Shown: positions 35,401-45,290 of the stretch, one piece after another
Position numbering within the stretch: the stretch's first letter is position 1
How the letters are laid out: the number at the start of each line of letters is the position of its first letter
Assembly: GCF_000183425.1 (NCBI RefSeq)
Contig: NC_014759.1
Coordinates: forward strand, 1,612,001 to 1,676,000
Reading direction: 5' to 3'
Length of the DNA: 64,000 bases
Source: Marivirga tractuosa DSM 4126
Lineage (GTDB): Bacteria > Bacteroidota > Bacteroidia > Cytophagales > Cyclobacteriaceae
Notes under the pieces: generated by a model
Databases searched by the model: none
Seen by the model: only the letters and a program-made list of their open reading frames with translations
What the model was told of the DNA's origin: nothing
Program-made: the position numbers and the translations under genes

Positions 35401-38400
35401 ATCCCCTTGATTGTTTAAAGTACCATTTACAGTTAAATCTTGGATGATGGTTAAATCTAAACCATTCGCTGAGAATCTTCCATTGTTCTCTACCTCCAAA
35501 TTATTTACTGTTAAAGGGTTAATAAATGTTCTAGCATTTAGATTATTATTTCCAGTAATCAATAAAGTATTGATTGGAACCGTAGCATTTATCCCAAATT
35601 GGTTTTGACCAGCAGGAGTTGCTACTCCACCAATTGTGATAGTAGAACCAGTGAAATCATAACTATCAGGTTGTAATCTCAAAGACGCAGTAGTTGTTGA
35701 ACCATTTTGTCTCTCCACAATAAAATCTCCTCCTAAATGATTGAATTCACTGCCAGTATTCAAGACTTCAAACACTGCTCTGTTCTGTTCAGGAGCAGTA
35801 TTAATTCCAAATCGAGCTGTTCCACCACTTTGATTATATTTCAATACACCTGAACTCGAGAGCAGTCCTCTTCTAACTTGAGACCCAACATCTAAAACTC
35901 CATCGGTGATATCAATTTCAGCATTACCCGAAACTGAGTATTCTATGAAGTTGTTACCATTGCCTGCACCTGAGGCCATATCCAAAGTACCTCCTGAAAC
36001 AGAAAGCAAGCCATCTAATACTAAGCCAGTGTTATCACCTTCTATTCTTAAAACACCTTGCCTTAATTCTAAACCTCCAGAACCTGAAGAGGCCTCTAGA
36101 TTAGATAGATTTGGAAGATTAAAATTACCTCTAGCTGCATCCGTTAGCGTAAGATCAATATTTGGGTGATCTATAACTAATAAGCCATTAACAATTTCAA
36201 TTGGCTGTTGAGCAATATCAGCTGGTAATGGAATAGTAATATCTGATTCAAATGTGAAACTCGAAGTTTGACCAGCTCCCTTATTTATTTCTACACTATG
36301 TAAATTTGGTATCGCCCCTGCTCTGTAATCAAAACTATTATTACCCTCTCCTTTCAAAACAAGCTTTACAAAATCTTCATTCGAATTTGAATAAAGTTGT
36401 AATCCTCCGCCTGCAATATTATCTTGTATGATATCACCATGAACAATCAAATTACTCTCGTTAATTGTTGTATTAGGATTAAGCACCCTGATCAATGCAT
36501 TTTGATTTTCTAATCGTAAATCACCAAGAACTTCAATAGTTCTAGATGCGTCATTCGGAAAATCAATTCTACCATTTCCACCACTATCATTTCCATTAGC
36601 CGTGCTTCTAAAAATTCTTAAATTATTCTCGACAAGAAAATCACCAGTAGCACCTGAGCTTAACCTTAGGTTTACGTCACCAAGTAATTCTAAATTACCT
36701 TTAACATTTACATTTGTAGAAATTCTAAAATCGCGGTCTTGCGCTCCCCAGCCATTTCCAGCTAGTAACAGATTAGGAACAATTGCTGGTACATTATCAA
36801 AAACGAATCCATTCTGAGTATTCTCATACACTAAGTAAGAAGAATCCTCACTTATGAACCCTCCAATATCAATACCGGAAAAATCAGGATCCGATTGACC
36901 TGCTCCTTGTGAACGTAACCAAAACAAACCTTCGCCAGAAATTGAAGATCCATTAAGAAAACTATTATTGCTATTAATAACTACTGTTGGCCTGAACTGG
37001 AAATTGAATGCATATTGTCTCTCTACAGGGTTTCCAGATACATCTGTCATTTTAGTAAATCGAATCTCAGCAAAATTTGCTGTTATACCATCTATTGCGA
37101 TTCCGTGTGGATCTCCATCTGTACCTCCTGGATCACCGAAAGGGACCCAACCAATCACAGCAATATCACCTGCTTGAGGAAAAGCTCCTGCAGCAGGTTG
37201 TCTAGAATCATGAAGTTCATCTTTATCTATCGTGGAATTACCGTCAATATCGTTTGGAGCTAAAGTCCAGTTTACTCCATTATTCCATTTTCTGGTAAAC
37301 CCATCCCCTGGTCTGCGAGTGTAATAAACAGTAGGAGCCCCTGTGAATTTACTAGGGTCACCCGCTGTGTAATTAGCATTGATTAATTCAAAAGGTGTTG
37401 CACCAGAACCTGTATCACCAAAGAATAGTAATCTTACTTGTGGATTATCGGGATCTGTTAACTGGGAACTACCTCCCGTTTCAGCCGTTCTCGTATATGG
37501 ATTCTCATCTAATACAAATGAAGGCTCCCAAACAGTTTGCTCATCGCCTGTATATCCATTTGGAAAATCCGCTTCAGTAGCTTCAAATCTGTGACGATCG
37601 ACTATAGGTAAATCAGTAAATCCCTCGTATCTTACTCTCCAGTATTTATTTAAAACATCATTATTCAATGGATGTGGACCTGCTGTCTGCAATTGATCAG
37701 CAACAATATTGACTGTAACATATCCATCATCGAAGAATTGATCAAATCGTATATTGGCTGGATTGTAGCGAGAAGCAGGATACGTACCAGTTGAACCTAC
37801 TCCAATTGGGAACAAATAAACTCTAGTATTGCCATGACTGGCAGGAAAGCTAGCCTCACTGTCAGAACTACCATGTCCTGGATTACCAGGGTTGTTTAGT
37901 CCACTAATCAATATAGAAAGGCCACCATCAGAGGCATTTCCATCCATAATGATCATATCTTCTACACCGAAATCATTACCGTTAACTTCGCCTCCAGCAA
38001 GATTATAAACAAATCTATCAACTTTAAGATTATGATTAAAGATGTTCATCCTACCGTGTCTATACTCAATTCTCTTTATATATAAATCACTTGTAAGATT
38101 AATAACATCACCAGCTGAATTCAGTCTAACATTTCCAAATTCGGATCCTTGTATAGAGTTGATTGTAATATCACCTCCCCCTTGTCTAAATTTCACTAAA
38201 CTTTCAACAGGCGTGGTACCATCTTCATAATAAAAAACCGTTCCATTATTTGTGATTTCGGAGCCGTATAGCCTGATACTATAGGCAACTCCAGCAACAG
38301 ATTCATCTCTTTGATCTAAAAAGCTATTATCTAAAACCTGGAATTGGTTAGTTACTTTGAATAAATTGGTTCTCCAATTAAATACATTCTTACCTCCAGA

Positions 38401-41400
38401 ACCGGTTTTTACATCACCTGTACTGCCTGTATCACCTGGGTCTTTTGCAGCCATTTGCAAGGTTGAACCTCCTTTATCAATAATCATATTATAAAAAGGC
38501 TGTTCCCAATCTGCAAAGGCTGTTGCTCCTTCCGGATCTGTATAACCAACAAAAGCAGCATCATAAGTAGTAATATCACCTACATATAGAAGAGCATTTT
38601 TATCCGTATTAAAAGTGACAGTTGAGCTACCCGCATTATCAGCATTCCCACTCCAAATATCTAATACAGCACTATCCTCAATTCTCAGGTCGCCTCCCAC
38701 AAACAAAGCATTACAATTACCACCGTTACAAAAATCAATATACGATCCGTAGGTATTTCCACTAGCGCTTCTTGTTGTACCGGTTTCTAAGATAAAATTA
38801 TTCAATACTTTTAGTTCAGGATCCGTAATTGTTCGCGCTTCAGCTCCATTCCCTGAAGTTCCTGTAACAACCGCAAACTTTGCATTAGCATTTGTGCTAT
38901 TATTTGTATTATCTAAGTTGAGATTGAAAAAAGGAGCATTAGAAGATATTTTCGCCAGATTATTATTTGATCTAAAAAGATTCACCTGACCGCCCGTAAC
39001 ATTAATATTTCCAGGATCACTATTGATAAATATCAAACCTCTTCCAGTAGCATCACTAACATTCAAGGTGCCGCCTGTCATAATAAAAGCATTTTCAGAA
39101 TATGTTAATGATAAACTATAATAAGCTCCACTTGCACTTTGTCCACCCGTATTTTCAATATTTACTTGGCCACCATTAATCTCTAATCCACCCACATTAG
39201 TAACTCCTTGGTTGGACGTTCTAAATTGTGGTATATTGACAACCCCACCGTTTACCTTTAATATTCCAGCATCGCGTGAGGTAATACCACTATTACTTTC
39301 TACTTGTAATGTACCTGCATTCACCTCAATTTCACCATAAGGGGTAATTGCGTTACCACCTGTTTTTCTAGCAAAACCTCCATCTATTAAAAGTTTTGCA
39401 TTTGTCCCAATGGAATAATTTCCTGTATTATTTAATGGATCTACATTAATGTTTGTCCCTAAAATAGCAGTACCTGTTATTAAACCGAATGCATTCTGAT
39501 TATCATTTGGCACAGTAACATCACCTCCAATATTTTGATTAGCTCTACCTGTCAAGACAAAATTTGTAGGTTGACTTGCAGTGAAAGTAGCAGAGTAAGC
39601 AGGATCACCTTTATCAATGATTACTCTTAAAAAATATGTTGGACCATTAGCTCTAATAGTTTGGTTTCTATCTGTTGACAACAAATAAAAATCTGTAATT
39701 CCATTATTAGGATCACTACCAACAGTTTGTGTGGTTCTTTGAGAAAACCTTGCATTTCCATCATTGATAAAATCCCCATATAAATTAAAGCTGTGGCGGG
39801 CATCTTGCGTAGATGTTGAAATCCTACCATCTTGGGTTGTACCATTATTTTGGATTAATACGTCTCCAAATATTGTAAATTCTCTAGCTGCAGTAGTATT
39901 ATCTCCGAATTGCCATGTACCTTTTCTGATCGTGAAATCTCCATTGAGCGTTAGGTCTGCACCTAAAATGGCAAGATCGGTGGGGTTTGTTATATCAATT
40001 CTTAAGTTTCTTAAAGTTAAATCCTGATCGAATTCCAAGCCAGATCCACTGACTACTAAAAGGCCTCCATTCAGTTCATTAGCGAAACCATTTGAACCAG
40101 TAGTATTCCCTTGTGGGAAATTAGAAATGCCCGCATTTCCCTGAATATTAATTGTTCCCTTACCATTAATAACATTAAAATTATGACCTGTAGTGTTGTT
40201 TAAATTGATTGTACCGTCCACTCGCAAGCTAGCGATTTCCAAATCATTGGTTCCAGTTTGGATATTTACGGTTCTACCGTTTCTTATCACAACATTGTCT
40301 TCAACACCAGGGGTATCACCACCTGGATTGTTGGGTGCTGGCGCAATCCCTGCATCCAATGTCCAAGTATTAGGATCAGTCCAATCCCCATTTTTCAAAA
40401 CATACCAAGTTCGACTGATCAATTGATCACCCAAACCTACAGTGTAAAACCCGGATTTAATTCTATTGCCCGGAACATTAACTACTAATTGATCGCCATT
40501 TTCTACTCCATAACTGTTGGCAAAAACCCTTTCGTAGTTTCCTGAATTGGCAGATCGATATAACAAAACATAATTTGATGGGCTTCCAAGTGTAAAACCT
40601 GCAGTGCCAAAATCAAATATGATATCCATATCAGATTCGCCATTGTCAATTACGTTATTCTGACTATTCTCTAAATAAAAATCCTTACCCCATCTTGAAG
40701 TGATATTTGCTCCAAGGTCAGCGATCACGCCATCAGAATGAGCCACGGCATCATTATGACCTAGCGCAAAAAATTCTAAATTTGTATCTAATCCACCATT
40801 TGCCTCTCGAATCTGGAATGCATCTGAAAAACCAGATTCTGATTTTTTATCAGTTCCATTTGAGGTTCCAATCGCTCTGAAATCATTAAAATAATCTGAA
40901 TCAAAATCTACATATTCACCGAAAATATCGTTCGTAATAGTTAAATCATATTTTTCGGCTAAATAATTTTCTACAATTAGTCTTTCCGCACCGTTTAACG
41001 CATCTCTGTATAAAATGATTTCTGCAACATCACCATTAAAGTATCTGGTATCCCCGGGTTCAAAAGTTCCTATAAATAGATCAGAGACTCTATTTAGTAA
41101 AACATTTGACGCACCTGTTTGCGTTCCTGCATCCGCAGTATTCAGGAAATTACTAATTGATTGAACCGAGCCATTAAAGACAGAGCTCAATAGTACGTTT
41201 TCTGAAGTTGAAATAGTTGAATTCTCACTATCTACACCATTATCACCATCAAACCTAGCTTCAAAGCCTCCTCCTGTTGTAAAAAATACGTAGGATTGTT
41301 CGTTATTATTGGCAACTCTTTTACTTAAAATAGCTTCCGTACCAATTGAGGAGGGAGTTCTTAGCACAAAAAATGCCGTTAGACCATCAGTATCATCAAG

Positions 41401-41730
41401 TAAATCATCATCCCCTATGGTCAAATATCCACCTGAAGAACCGAAATTAATGGATGGAAAACCATTTAAGTTTGCATTTGATGCAGTATAGTCAGCTTGT
41501 AGTCCCGGAGTTGATTGGCTAGCATCAAGATTATTTCCTGATTGGTCTGTCCAAGCAGAAACTTTTCCTCCTGATTCTGAAATTCCAATATCTGACCTAA
41601 GCCACAGAACATTTTGAGGCCCAGATGAGCCATCACCAGTTCCAACACCTGCTGGTCCCGATTGACCTAAACCAAGAAAAGGAAATAAACTGATAAAAAC
41701 AATCGAAAGTAAAAAGTAGAATCTATTCAT
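32449..41730 (-). CDS. Giant T9SS-exported surface protein with LamG-like domain
   Basis: From the ATG at 41730 the product is 3,093 residues; ATG at 41748 and TTG at 41763 are possible upstream, but the TTG lies inside the likely -7 box. A signal peptide (to about residue 23, ending GLGQ) precedes a LamG/concanavalin-like domain (about 35-260). Most of the protein is a long run of Asn/Gly-rich beta-strands, with short segments such as LRIDGTINL-type strands, consistent with a beta-helix. Residues about 2,920-3,010 resemble an FnIII-like domain (VELSWQTASEINNDFFEVQRS), and the last 80 form a type A T9SS sorting domain (PNPT start, GIYIVNVKQG, final KKVRLMVR). It is expected on the cell surface, perhaps as an adhesin. 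Confidence 0.85.
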   Translation of the reverse strand: MNRFYFLLSIVFISLFPFLGLGQSGPAGVGTGDGSSGPQNVLWLRSDIGISESGGKVSAWTDQSGNNLDASQSTPGLQADYTASNANLNGFPSINFGSSGGYLTIGDDDLLDDTDGLTAFFVLRTPSSIGTEAILSKRVANNNEQSYVFFTTGGGFEARFDGDNGVDSENSTISTSENVLLSSVFNGSVQSISNFLNTADAGTQTGASNVLLNRVSDLFIGTFEPGDTRYFNGDVAEIILYRDALNGAERLIVENYLAEKYDLTITNDIFGEYVDFDSDYFNDFRAIGTSNGTDKKSESGFSDAFQIREANGGLDTNLEFFALGHNDAVAHSDGVIADLGANITSRWGKDFYLENSQNNVIDNGESDMDIIFDFGTAGFTLGSPSNYVLLYRSANSGNYERVFANSYGVENGDQLVVNVPGNRIKSGFYTVGLGDQLISRTWYVLKNGDWTDPNTWTLDAGIAPAPNNPGGDTPGVEDNVVIRNGRTVNIQTGTNDLEIASLRVDGTINLNNTTGHNFNVINGKGTINIQGNAGISNFPQGNTTGSNGFANELNGGLLVVSGSGLEFDQDLTLRNLRIDITNPTDLAILGADLTLNGDFTIRKGTWQFGDNTTAAREFTIFGDVLIQNNGTTQDGRISTSTQDARHSFNLYGDFINDGNARFSQRTTQTVGSDPNNGITDFYLLSTDRNQTIRANGPTYFLRVIIDKGDPAYSATFTASQPTNFVLTGRANQNIGGDVTVPNDNQNAFGLITGTAILGTNINVDPLNNTGNYSIGTNAKLLIDGGFARKTGGNAITPYGEIEVNAGTLQVESNSGITSRDAGILKVNGGVVNIPQFRTSNQGVTNVGGLEINGGQVNIENTGGQSASGAYYSLSLTYSENAFIMTGGTLNVSDATGRGLIFINSDPGNINVTGGQVNLFRSNNNLAKISSNAPFFNLNLDNTNNSTNANAKFAVVTGTSGNGAEARTITDPELKVLNNFILETGTTRSASGNTYGSYIDFCNGGNCNALFVGGDLRIEDSAVLDIWSGNADNAGSSTVTFNTDKNALLYVGDITTYDAAFVGYTDPEGATAFADWEQPFYNMIIDKGGSTLQMAAKDPGDTGSTGDVKTGSGGKNVFNWRTNLFKVTNQFQVLDNSFLDQRDESVAGVAYSIRLYGSEITNNGTVFYYEDGTTPVESLVKFRQGGGDITINSIQGSEFGNVRLNSAGDVINLTSDLYIKRIEYRHGRMNIFNHNLKVDRFVYNLAGGEVNGNDFGVEDMIIMDGNASDGGLSILISGLNNPGNPGHGSSDSEASFPASHGNTRVYLFPIGVGSTGTYPASRYNPANIRFDQFFDDGYVTVNIVADQLQTAGPHPLNNDVLNKYWRVRYEGFTDLPIVDRHRFEATEADFPNGYTGDEQTVWEPSFVLDENPYTRTAETGGSSQLTDPDNPQVRLLFFGDTGSGATPFELINANYTAGDPSKFTGAPTVYYTRRPGDGFTRKWNNGVNWTLAPNDIDGNSTIDKDELHDSRQPAAGAFPQAGDIAVIGWVPFGDPGGTDGDPHGIAIDGITANFAEIRFTKMTDVSGNPVERQYAFNFQFRPTVVINSNNSFLNGSSISGEGLFWLRSQGAGQSDPDFSGIDIGGFISEDSSYLVYENTQNGFVFDNVPAIVPNLLLAGNGWGAQDRDFRISTNVNVKGNLELLGDVNLRLSSGATGDFLVENNLRIFRSTANGNDSGGNGRIDFPNDASRTIEVLGDLRLENQNALIRVLNPNTTINESNLIVHGDIIQDNIAGGGLQLYSNSNEDFVKLVLKGEGNNSFDYRAGAIPNLHSVEINKGAGQTSSFTFESDITIPLPADIAQQPIEIVNGLLVIDHPNIDLTLTDAARGNFNLPNLSNLEASSGSGGLELRQGVLRIEGDNTGLVLDGLLSVSGGTLDMASGAGNGNNFIEYSVSGNAEIDITDGVLDVGSQVRRGLLSSSGVLKYNQSGGTARFGINTAPEQNRAVFEVLNTGSEFNHLGGDFIVERQNGSTTTASLRLQPDSYDFTGSTITIGGVATPAGQNQFGINATVPINTLLITGNNNLNARTFINPLTVNNLEVENNGRFSANGLDLTIIQDLTVNGTLNNQGDGINQQTTFFNTTTSQNISGNGSISFWNVDKNGTGTLSLNHDITIENNLNILNGVLNTTSSTLNLEGDLIHDGEHQSAVAGPGIVFNGTATQNIARTTNGQSTFGTITINNSNGVEVTAGQNDFEINHKVILASGVFDIGSNLLIMDEDAVFENGSGGTSVSDFNVNNMITVNTSLIDKGVRKIYPNNFSGNFLYPVGLLNYTPAVIGASDIDGNGFITIKPIDNFSDGITDDFDEDCAGAADYDDTENVLQYYWLVKSQGITNFDGSFTMYHNDALEAVNNAEGLDLTNYAPARLLNVDDTWDKIYSEQLFDEVANTITFQSDISNEYSGLNSASIEGRYTAGITRDAGDALLCGSAIPNVVPLFETLIGASDGNVNVGGSFAGGVAPSVGQSPDLVVRGDYTLVLNDNFRRFRKVTIEENATLEINSTFGHNLGTIEGNGTLKLVDDASFPAGDYEDFFPDSNCSDGGGLEYENNDIGSDVTVLAEGFTNLKELILSGNGKKIMSNGVSVNICENLEMTGGDFEMSNNSELRVKGNIIKNGGSNFNAEFTNAKVVMDGISNQTIEGQFTGLEAFNVLEVNKSSGSMSVINAGNDDVEVSGNLIFTNGLINTDEDNSLIIQTNATLTGFKTSSHVNGPLVRNLNASTASQFDKFPVGQGGRYGLIEISDIDVTDNWTAIFYDESPDTNSQIPNLNSDLAGPDPKVSGNQYWELTSDLTNFANVKIYWDSNSDIADGAASVGQSISELRVVRFKPGTSSVWEDQGNSSVSGNASGGELTSSNRLDFSTNFVTFGAGDASNNSLPVEMVFFTAESRSNRVELSWQTASEINNDFFEVQRSFDGKEFEVIGSVEGNGNSLASIDYSFNDYSPLAGDSYYRLRQVDYDGAFEYSEVVRITREEASDLVAVPNPTQAQNIHLRLSGFHAEQKIQVTIFDVQGRRHYQGILNPSDLNKPLPINQNLNSGIYIVNVKQGNINKKVRLMVR

Positions 41731-42095
41731 AACGGTTCTTATTTTCATGTAAGCTAACTGCAAATATACTATCTATACAGTAAAATAATGTATTTTTAAG
41801 TACCTAAGTTTACTTATTTCGTCAGGATTTAAGAAAAAAACGACCAAAATAGATTTTTCTTAGTTCGGAGGATAATCAACATTCTATTAAATATTGGATA
41901 ATAATCTAACTACCAACATATTAATTTCATTTAAAAATATGAATATCCTAACAACCGTAAGTTAGACTATTGTAGAATAAAAGGAATATGGTGATCAATG
42001 AAAGACTAAAATTAGGATTTAAGAGAATAAAAAATGTAATTCCAAACAAAAATCAATATACTTAAAGCGTGTAAGATATATTAAGTAATGTTAAC
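41731..42095. other. AT-rich intergenic region with giant-gene promoter
   Basis: No gene or strong hairpin is seen. The promoter of the giant gene lies at its left end. The rest, downstream of the TonB receptor, is very AT-rich and has no obvious terminator for that gene. Confidence 0.45.
41761..41768 (-). promoter_or_regulatory. -7 promoter element of the giant gene
   Basis: TATATTTG (minus strand) fits TAnnTTTG and continues as TATATTTGCAGT, identical to the element before the TonB receptor. It lies 30 nt upstream of the ATG at 41730 and supports that start. Confidence 0.55.
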
Positions 42096-44339
42096 TCATT
42101 TTATTCTCCAGTCAAACCCCATAAAGAAATTTCGTCCCATCATACTCCCATAATTGTAAGCGGTATCAAAATATTCTCCAAAACCGAGAGGAGTGGTCTC
42201 GTCCTGCGTTCCGCTAAGCGGTGACACCCTTTGCACATTATCCAATACATTTCTGACACCTGCAAAAACCTCTAGCCTTTTGAATTCCTTTCTAAGTTTA
42301 AGGTTATGGAGTGTGAATTCAGGAGAAAAGTCTGATCTGGAGCTGATAATTTCACCCGTTGCACTCACATCATAAACCTCTGGCATGGCAGTAGGTCCAT
42401 TCCAATTAAAACTATAATTCAACTTTATCCCCAAAGGAAAACTATATTCTGCTGAACCTACCGCAGACCAATCTCTTGAATACATAATTGGGTTCTCCTC
42501 TAATATTCCGTCCGCATTGCTTTCTGCCTGTCTTGCATTCTGCCATTGAGCACCTAAATTCAAATAGAGATGAGCGCCTATTTGGTGGTTAATATTCGCA
42601 CTTAGGCCTCGGGTATAAGCATAAGCTTCGGAGTTCTCATAAATAATAAAGCCAGGTGTATTATAATCAGGAATAATTTTATTAGTAAAATAAGTGTAAA
42701 ACCCATCCAACTCAATACTTCCCTGCTGATTTCCGACAGTATAAACATGCTGAAATCCCAAACCGACATTAAATGACCTTTCCGGGTCTAAATCTTCGTC
42801 AATCCGCAATTCCCTTTGTCCGGAAACAAAAGCGTGATCTTCAGTGAATAGATTCACTATCCTAAACCCTGTACCACTATTGAAACGAAAATTAGTCCAT
42901 TCGCTTAATTGATACTGGACATTTAGCCTTGGGGAAAATATCAAACCGTGTCGATTGTAATAGTCTATTCTAGCCCCAGAAAGTGTTTTCCATTTTTCAT
43001 TTATCTTCCATTCATCTTGAACGAAAACACCGGGGATAATTTGTAAATCAGGCTTATTACCTTCCTCATTTTCAGTTGCTGCTGAGTTATCGTCATAGTA
43101 GCTTACGCGCTGACTTAAACCTGATAAAAAGCTGTGATTTCCCCACGTTCTTTCATAAATGAAATTTGAGAATGCTTGATGTTGTTCCGCCTCATAAAAT
43201 GTATCTCCGTAGAAACTGTCTTGCCAATGTTGGCTAGCTGAAAACTGCAATCTGAATGGTGATCCTCCAAATTTTTTACTCCCGAATAACTCCCAACGAT
43301 GCGTATAAATACTTTCCCCATAAACCTCATCATTCCCTCTTAATTGCTTATAGTTTCGATCCAGCACGTATTCCACAACACCATTTCTTCTATCTTCAAA
43401 ATAGTATTTACCACCTATTGACAATTGCTTTTCCTCATTTTCAGAGAAATTAAATATTGAAAAGCGATCTCTTAAAACCACATCAGAAAACAAATCATTA
43501 TTTTCATCTATAAACTGATTTGCCACATCCCAGTGAAAACCCGAAAAGTGTTTCCAACTTTTAGCTTTATATTGGGTGATTAGATTTCCTTTCCATTCAC
43601 CAAATTGCGAAATACTGGAATTCAGATTTACAGAATTAGTTTCTGCATGAGGAGTAATAATATTAATAACTCCTGCCATTGCTTCGGAACCATAAAGCGT
43701 TGAGCCCGGGCCTCTAACGACTTCTATTTTTTCCATCATATCTGTAGGGATGCTATTCAACCCATAGACTGTAGCTAAATTACCGTAGATCGGAATTCCG
43801 TTTATTAACAGTGAAGTGTAGGCTCCTTCTAATCCGTTTATGCTGATTTCATTGGTGTAGCAAACGCCACAAGCCACATTTTCTTGAATTCCATTTACCA
43901 TAGAAATATTTTCCATCAAGTTACCCGAACCTTGCGAAAAATCATTTAGAAAATCTGCTTTGAAAACTTCGACTTTCACCGGAGAATTCCTCAAACTTCT
44001 AGCTTGCATTTGCCCACTCACCACCACTTCATTTAAGCCTAACTTATCTGGTAAAAGCTGGATTTGATGGAATTGCGATAAATCTATTTCCTCCATGTCA
44101 ATTTTCTTCTTTTGATAGCCTACATGCGAAATCCAAATTTCTTTAGAATCAGTTTTTAAGTCTAATTTGATTTCACCATTCTTGTCTGCTGTTGCCCCAT
44201 ATCCAAGGTCATGGTCATAAGCTGTTGAAAACGGTAAAGGCTCCCCCTTTTCATCTTTAATAACAGCTCTGAATTCCTGTGCATTTATCAAATTAAGCCC
44301 TGATAACCAAACAATTAAAACAAATAACAACCTTAACAT
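42096..44339 (-). CDS. TonB-dependent outer-membrane receptor
   Basis: 747 residues. A signal peptide (to about 20) precedes a carboxypeptidase-regulatory-like domain (about 22-105), a plug domain (about 115-230, with VEVVRGPGSTLYGSEAMAGVINIIT) and a 22-strand barrel to the final phenylalanine-bearing strand NFFMGFDWRIK. The plug has a CGVC pair (about 156-159) in ACGVCYTNEISINGLEG, a feature of a receptor subgroup whose cysteines could bind a metal. The substrate is unknown; a metal ion or metal complex is likely. A 16-bp palindrome lies in its leader. Confidence 0.93.
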   Translation of the reverse strand: MLRLLFVLIVWLSGLNLINAQEFRAVIKDEKGEPLPFSTAYDHDLGYGATADKNGEIKLDLKTDSKEIWISHVGYQKKKIDMEEIDLSQFHQIQLLPDKLGLNEVVVSGQMQARSLRNSPVKVEVFKADFLNDFSQGSGNLMENISMVNGIQENVACGVCYTNEISINGLEGAYTSLLINGIPIYGNLATVYGLNSIPTDMMEKIEVVRGPGSTLYGSEAMAGVINIITPHAETNSVNLNSSISQFGEWKGNLITQYKAKSWKHFSGFHWDVANQFIDENNDLFSDVVLRDRFSIFNFSENEEKQLSIGGKYYFEDRRNGVVEYVLDRNYKQLRGNDEVYGESIYTHRWELFGSKKFGGSPFRLQFSASQHWQDSFYGDTFYEAEQHQAFSNFIYERTWGNHSFLSGLSQRVSYYDDNSAATENEEGNKPDLQIIPGVFVQDEWKINEKWKTLSGARIDYYNRHGLIFSPRLNVQYQLSEWTNFRFNSGTGFRIVNLFTEDHAFVSGQRELRIDEDLDPERSFNVGLGFQHVYTVGNQQGSIELDGFYTYFTNKIIPDYNTPGFIIYENSEAYAYTRGLSANINHQIGAHLYLNLGAQWQNARQAESNADGILEENPIMYSRDWSAVGSAEYSFPLGIKLNYSFNWNGPTAMPEVYDVSATGEIISSRSDFSPEFTLHNLKLRKEFKRLEVFAGVRNVLDNVQRVSPLSGTQDETTPLGFGEYFDTAYNYGSMMGRNFFMGFDWRIK

Positions 44340-44347
44340 AAACTATT

Positions 44348-44363
44348 TTTAGATTAATCTAAA
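44348..44363. promoter_or_regulatory. 16-bp palindromic operator between -7 box and TonB receptor start
   Basis: TTTAGATTAATCTAAA is a perfect 16-bp palindrome located between the likely transcription start (about 44369) and the ATG. Its TTTAG-N6-CTAAA layout resembles operators of DtxR/MntR-type metal repressors. A repressor bound here would block transcription of the receptor. Confidence 0.5.
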
Positions 44364-44375
44364 TTTATTTTACTG

Positions 44376-44383
44376 CAAATATA
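44376..44383 (-). promoter_or_regulatory. -7 promoter element of the TonB receptor
   Basis: TATATTTG (minus strand), followed by CAGT, matches TAnnTTTG and the giant-gene promoter exactly over 12 nt. It lies 36 nt upstream of the receptor start. Confidence 0.55.
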
Positions 44384-44486
44384 TTAATTATAATTAGATT
44401 ACTAAATAATAAAAGAAAGGTTTACCAAAAAGATTACAAACATGAATTCTTAAATTTTACTATCTTGCAGTCAAAATAATCTATAA

Positions 44487-45290
44487 ATGAGATATATCTT
44501 TTTCTTAACTTTCATTGCTAGTTCCTATCTTGTACAAGCTCAAGAAGACAGTATACAGATTTATACAGATAGACCTGGTTTTTCTGATTATCCCAAAACT
44601 ATTCCCAAAGGATACTTTCAAGTTGAGGCAGGTTTTTCTTTTGACAGTGAAACAGTAAATCCAAATGATAAGAATCAAGTTATCAATTGGAATAATACAC
44701 TGGTCAAATACGGATTGACATCTGGCTTAGAACTAAGGTTAAGCCAATCATACCAAAGCGTAAGATTATTAGAATCAGGTACTAGTCCAGAATTCAACTG
44801 GATTAGCAATTCGGGACCAATTGTAGTAGGATCCAAAGTAAACTTACTGGAAGAATCTGGTTTAATACCGCAAACCGCAGTTTTGGCTGAATATGGAATC
44901 AACACTGCTAATCCAAGCACTTTTGAAAACAATAGTTACTACAGAATTCAGATGTCTTCCATTTATCAATTAAATCCCCAATGGTATTTGATGGCTAATC
45001 TCGGATATGACAAGCTTTTCGAAAATTTAGGTCGGTTAAGATTCACCTTAAATTCTGGCTTCTCAATAAACGAGAAATTATCAGTGTATGCCGAGATATA
45101 TGGTTTCAGATCTGAATCTCTAACTCCACTTAATTATTTTGATGGAGGTTTTACCTATTTAATCAATCCGAAATTTCAACTGGATCTCCATGCAGGCTTT
45201 GACTTGGTGCAGCAAGTCAATAATGTGGATAATTATCAGCAAAGCTTTTTATCAATAGGCTTAGGCTATCTTTTTAAAGTTAAAAAATGA
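44487..45290 (+). CDS. Outer-membrane beta-barrel protein (phenol MetA-degradation/transporter-like)
   Basis: 267 residues with a signal peptide (to about 18, ending VQAQ). The mature start TDRPGFSDYPKTIPKGYFQVEAGFSF and the alternating strands ending SFLSIGLGYLFKVKK are typical of the phenol_MetA_deg/transporter-like family of outer-membrane barrels of Bacteroidota and Proteobacteria. Substrate unknown. It is divergent from the TonB receptor across 147 bp, and its stop overlaps the RNase HII start by 4 nt. TATCTTGC at 44461 is a partial -7 element. Confidence 0.8.
   Translation: MRYIFFLTFIASSYLVQAQEDSIQIYTDRPGFSDYPKTIPKGYFQVEAGFSFDSETVNPNDKNQVINWNNTLVKYGLTSGLELRLSQSYQSVRLLESGTSPEFNWISNSGPIVVGSKVNLLEESGLIPQTAVLAEYGINTANPSTFENNSYYRIQMSSIYQLNPQWYLMANLGYDKLFENLGRLRFTLNSGFSINEKLSVYAEIYGFRSESLTPLNYFDGGFTYLINPKFQLDLHAGFDLVQQVNNVDNYQQSFLSIGLGYLFKVKK

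Noticed and set aside
32912..41491. Many open frames antisense to the giant gene
   Set aside because: They follow the codon pattern of the minus-strand gene, lack starts with promoters, and show no protein family features.
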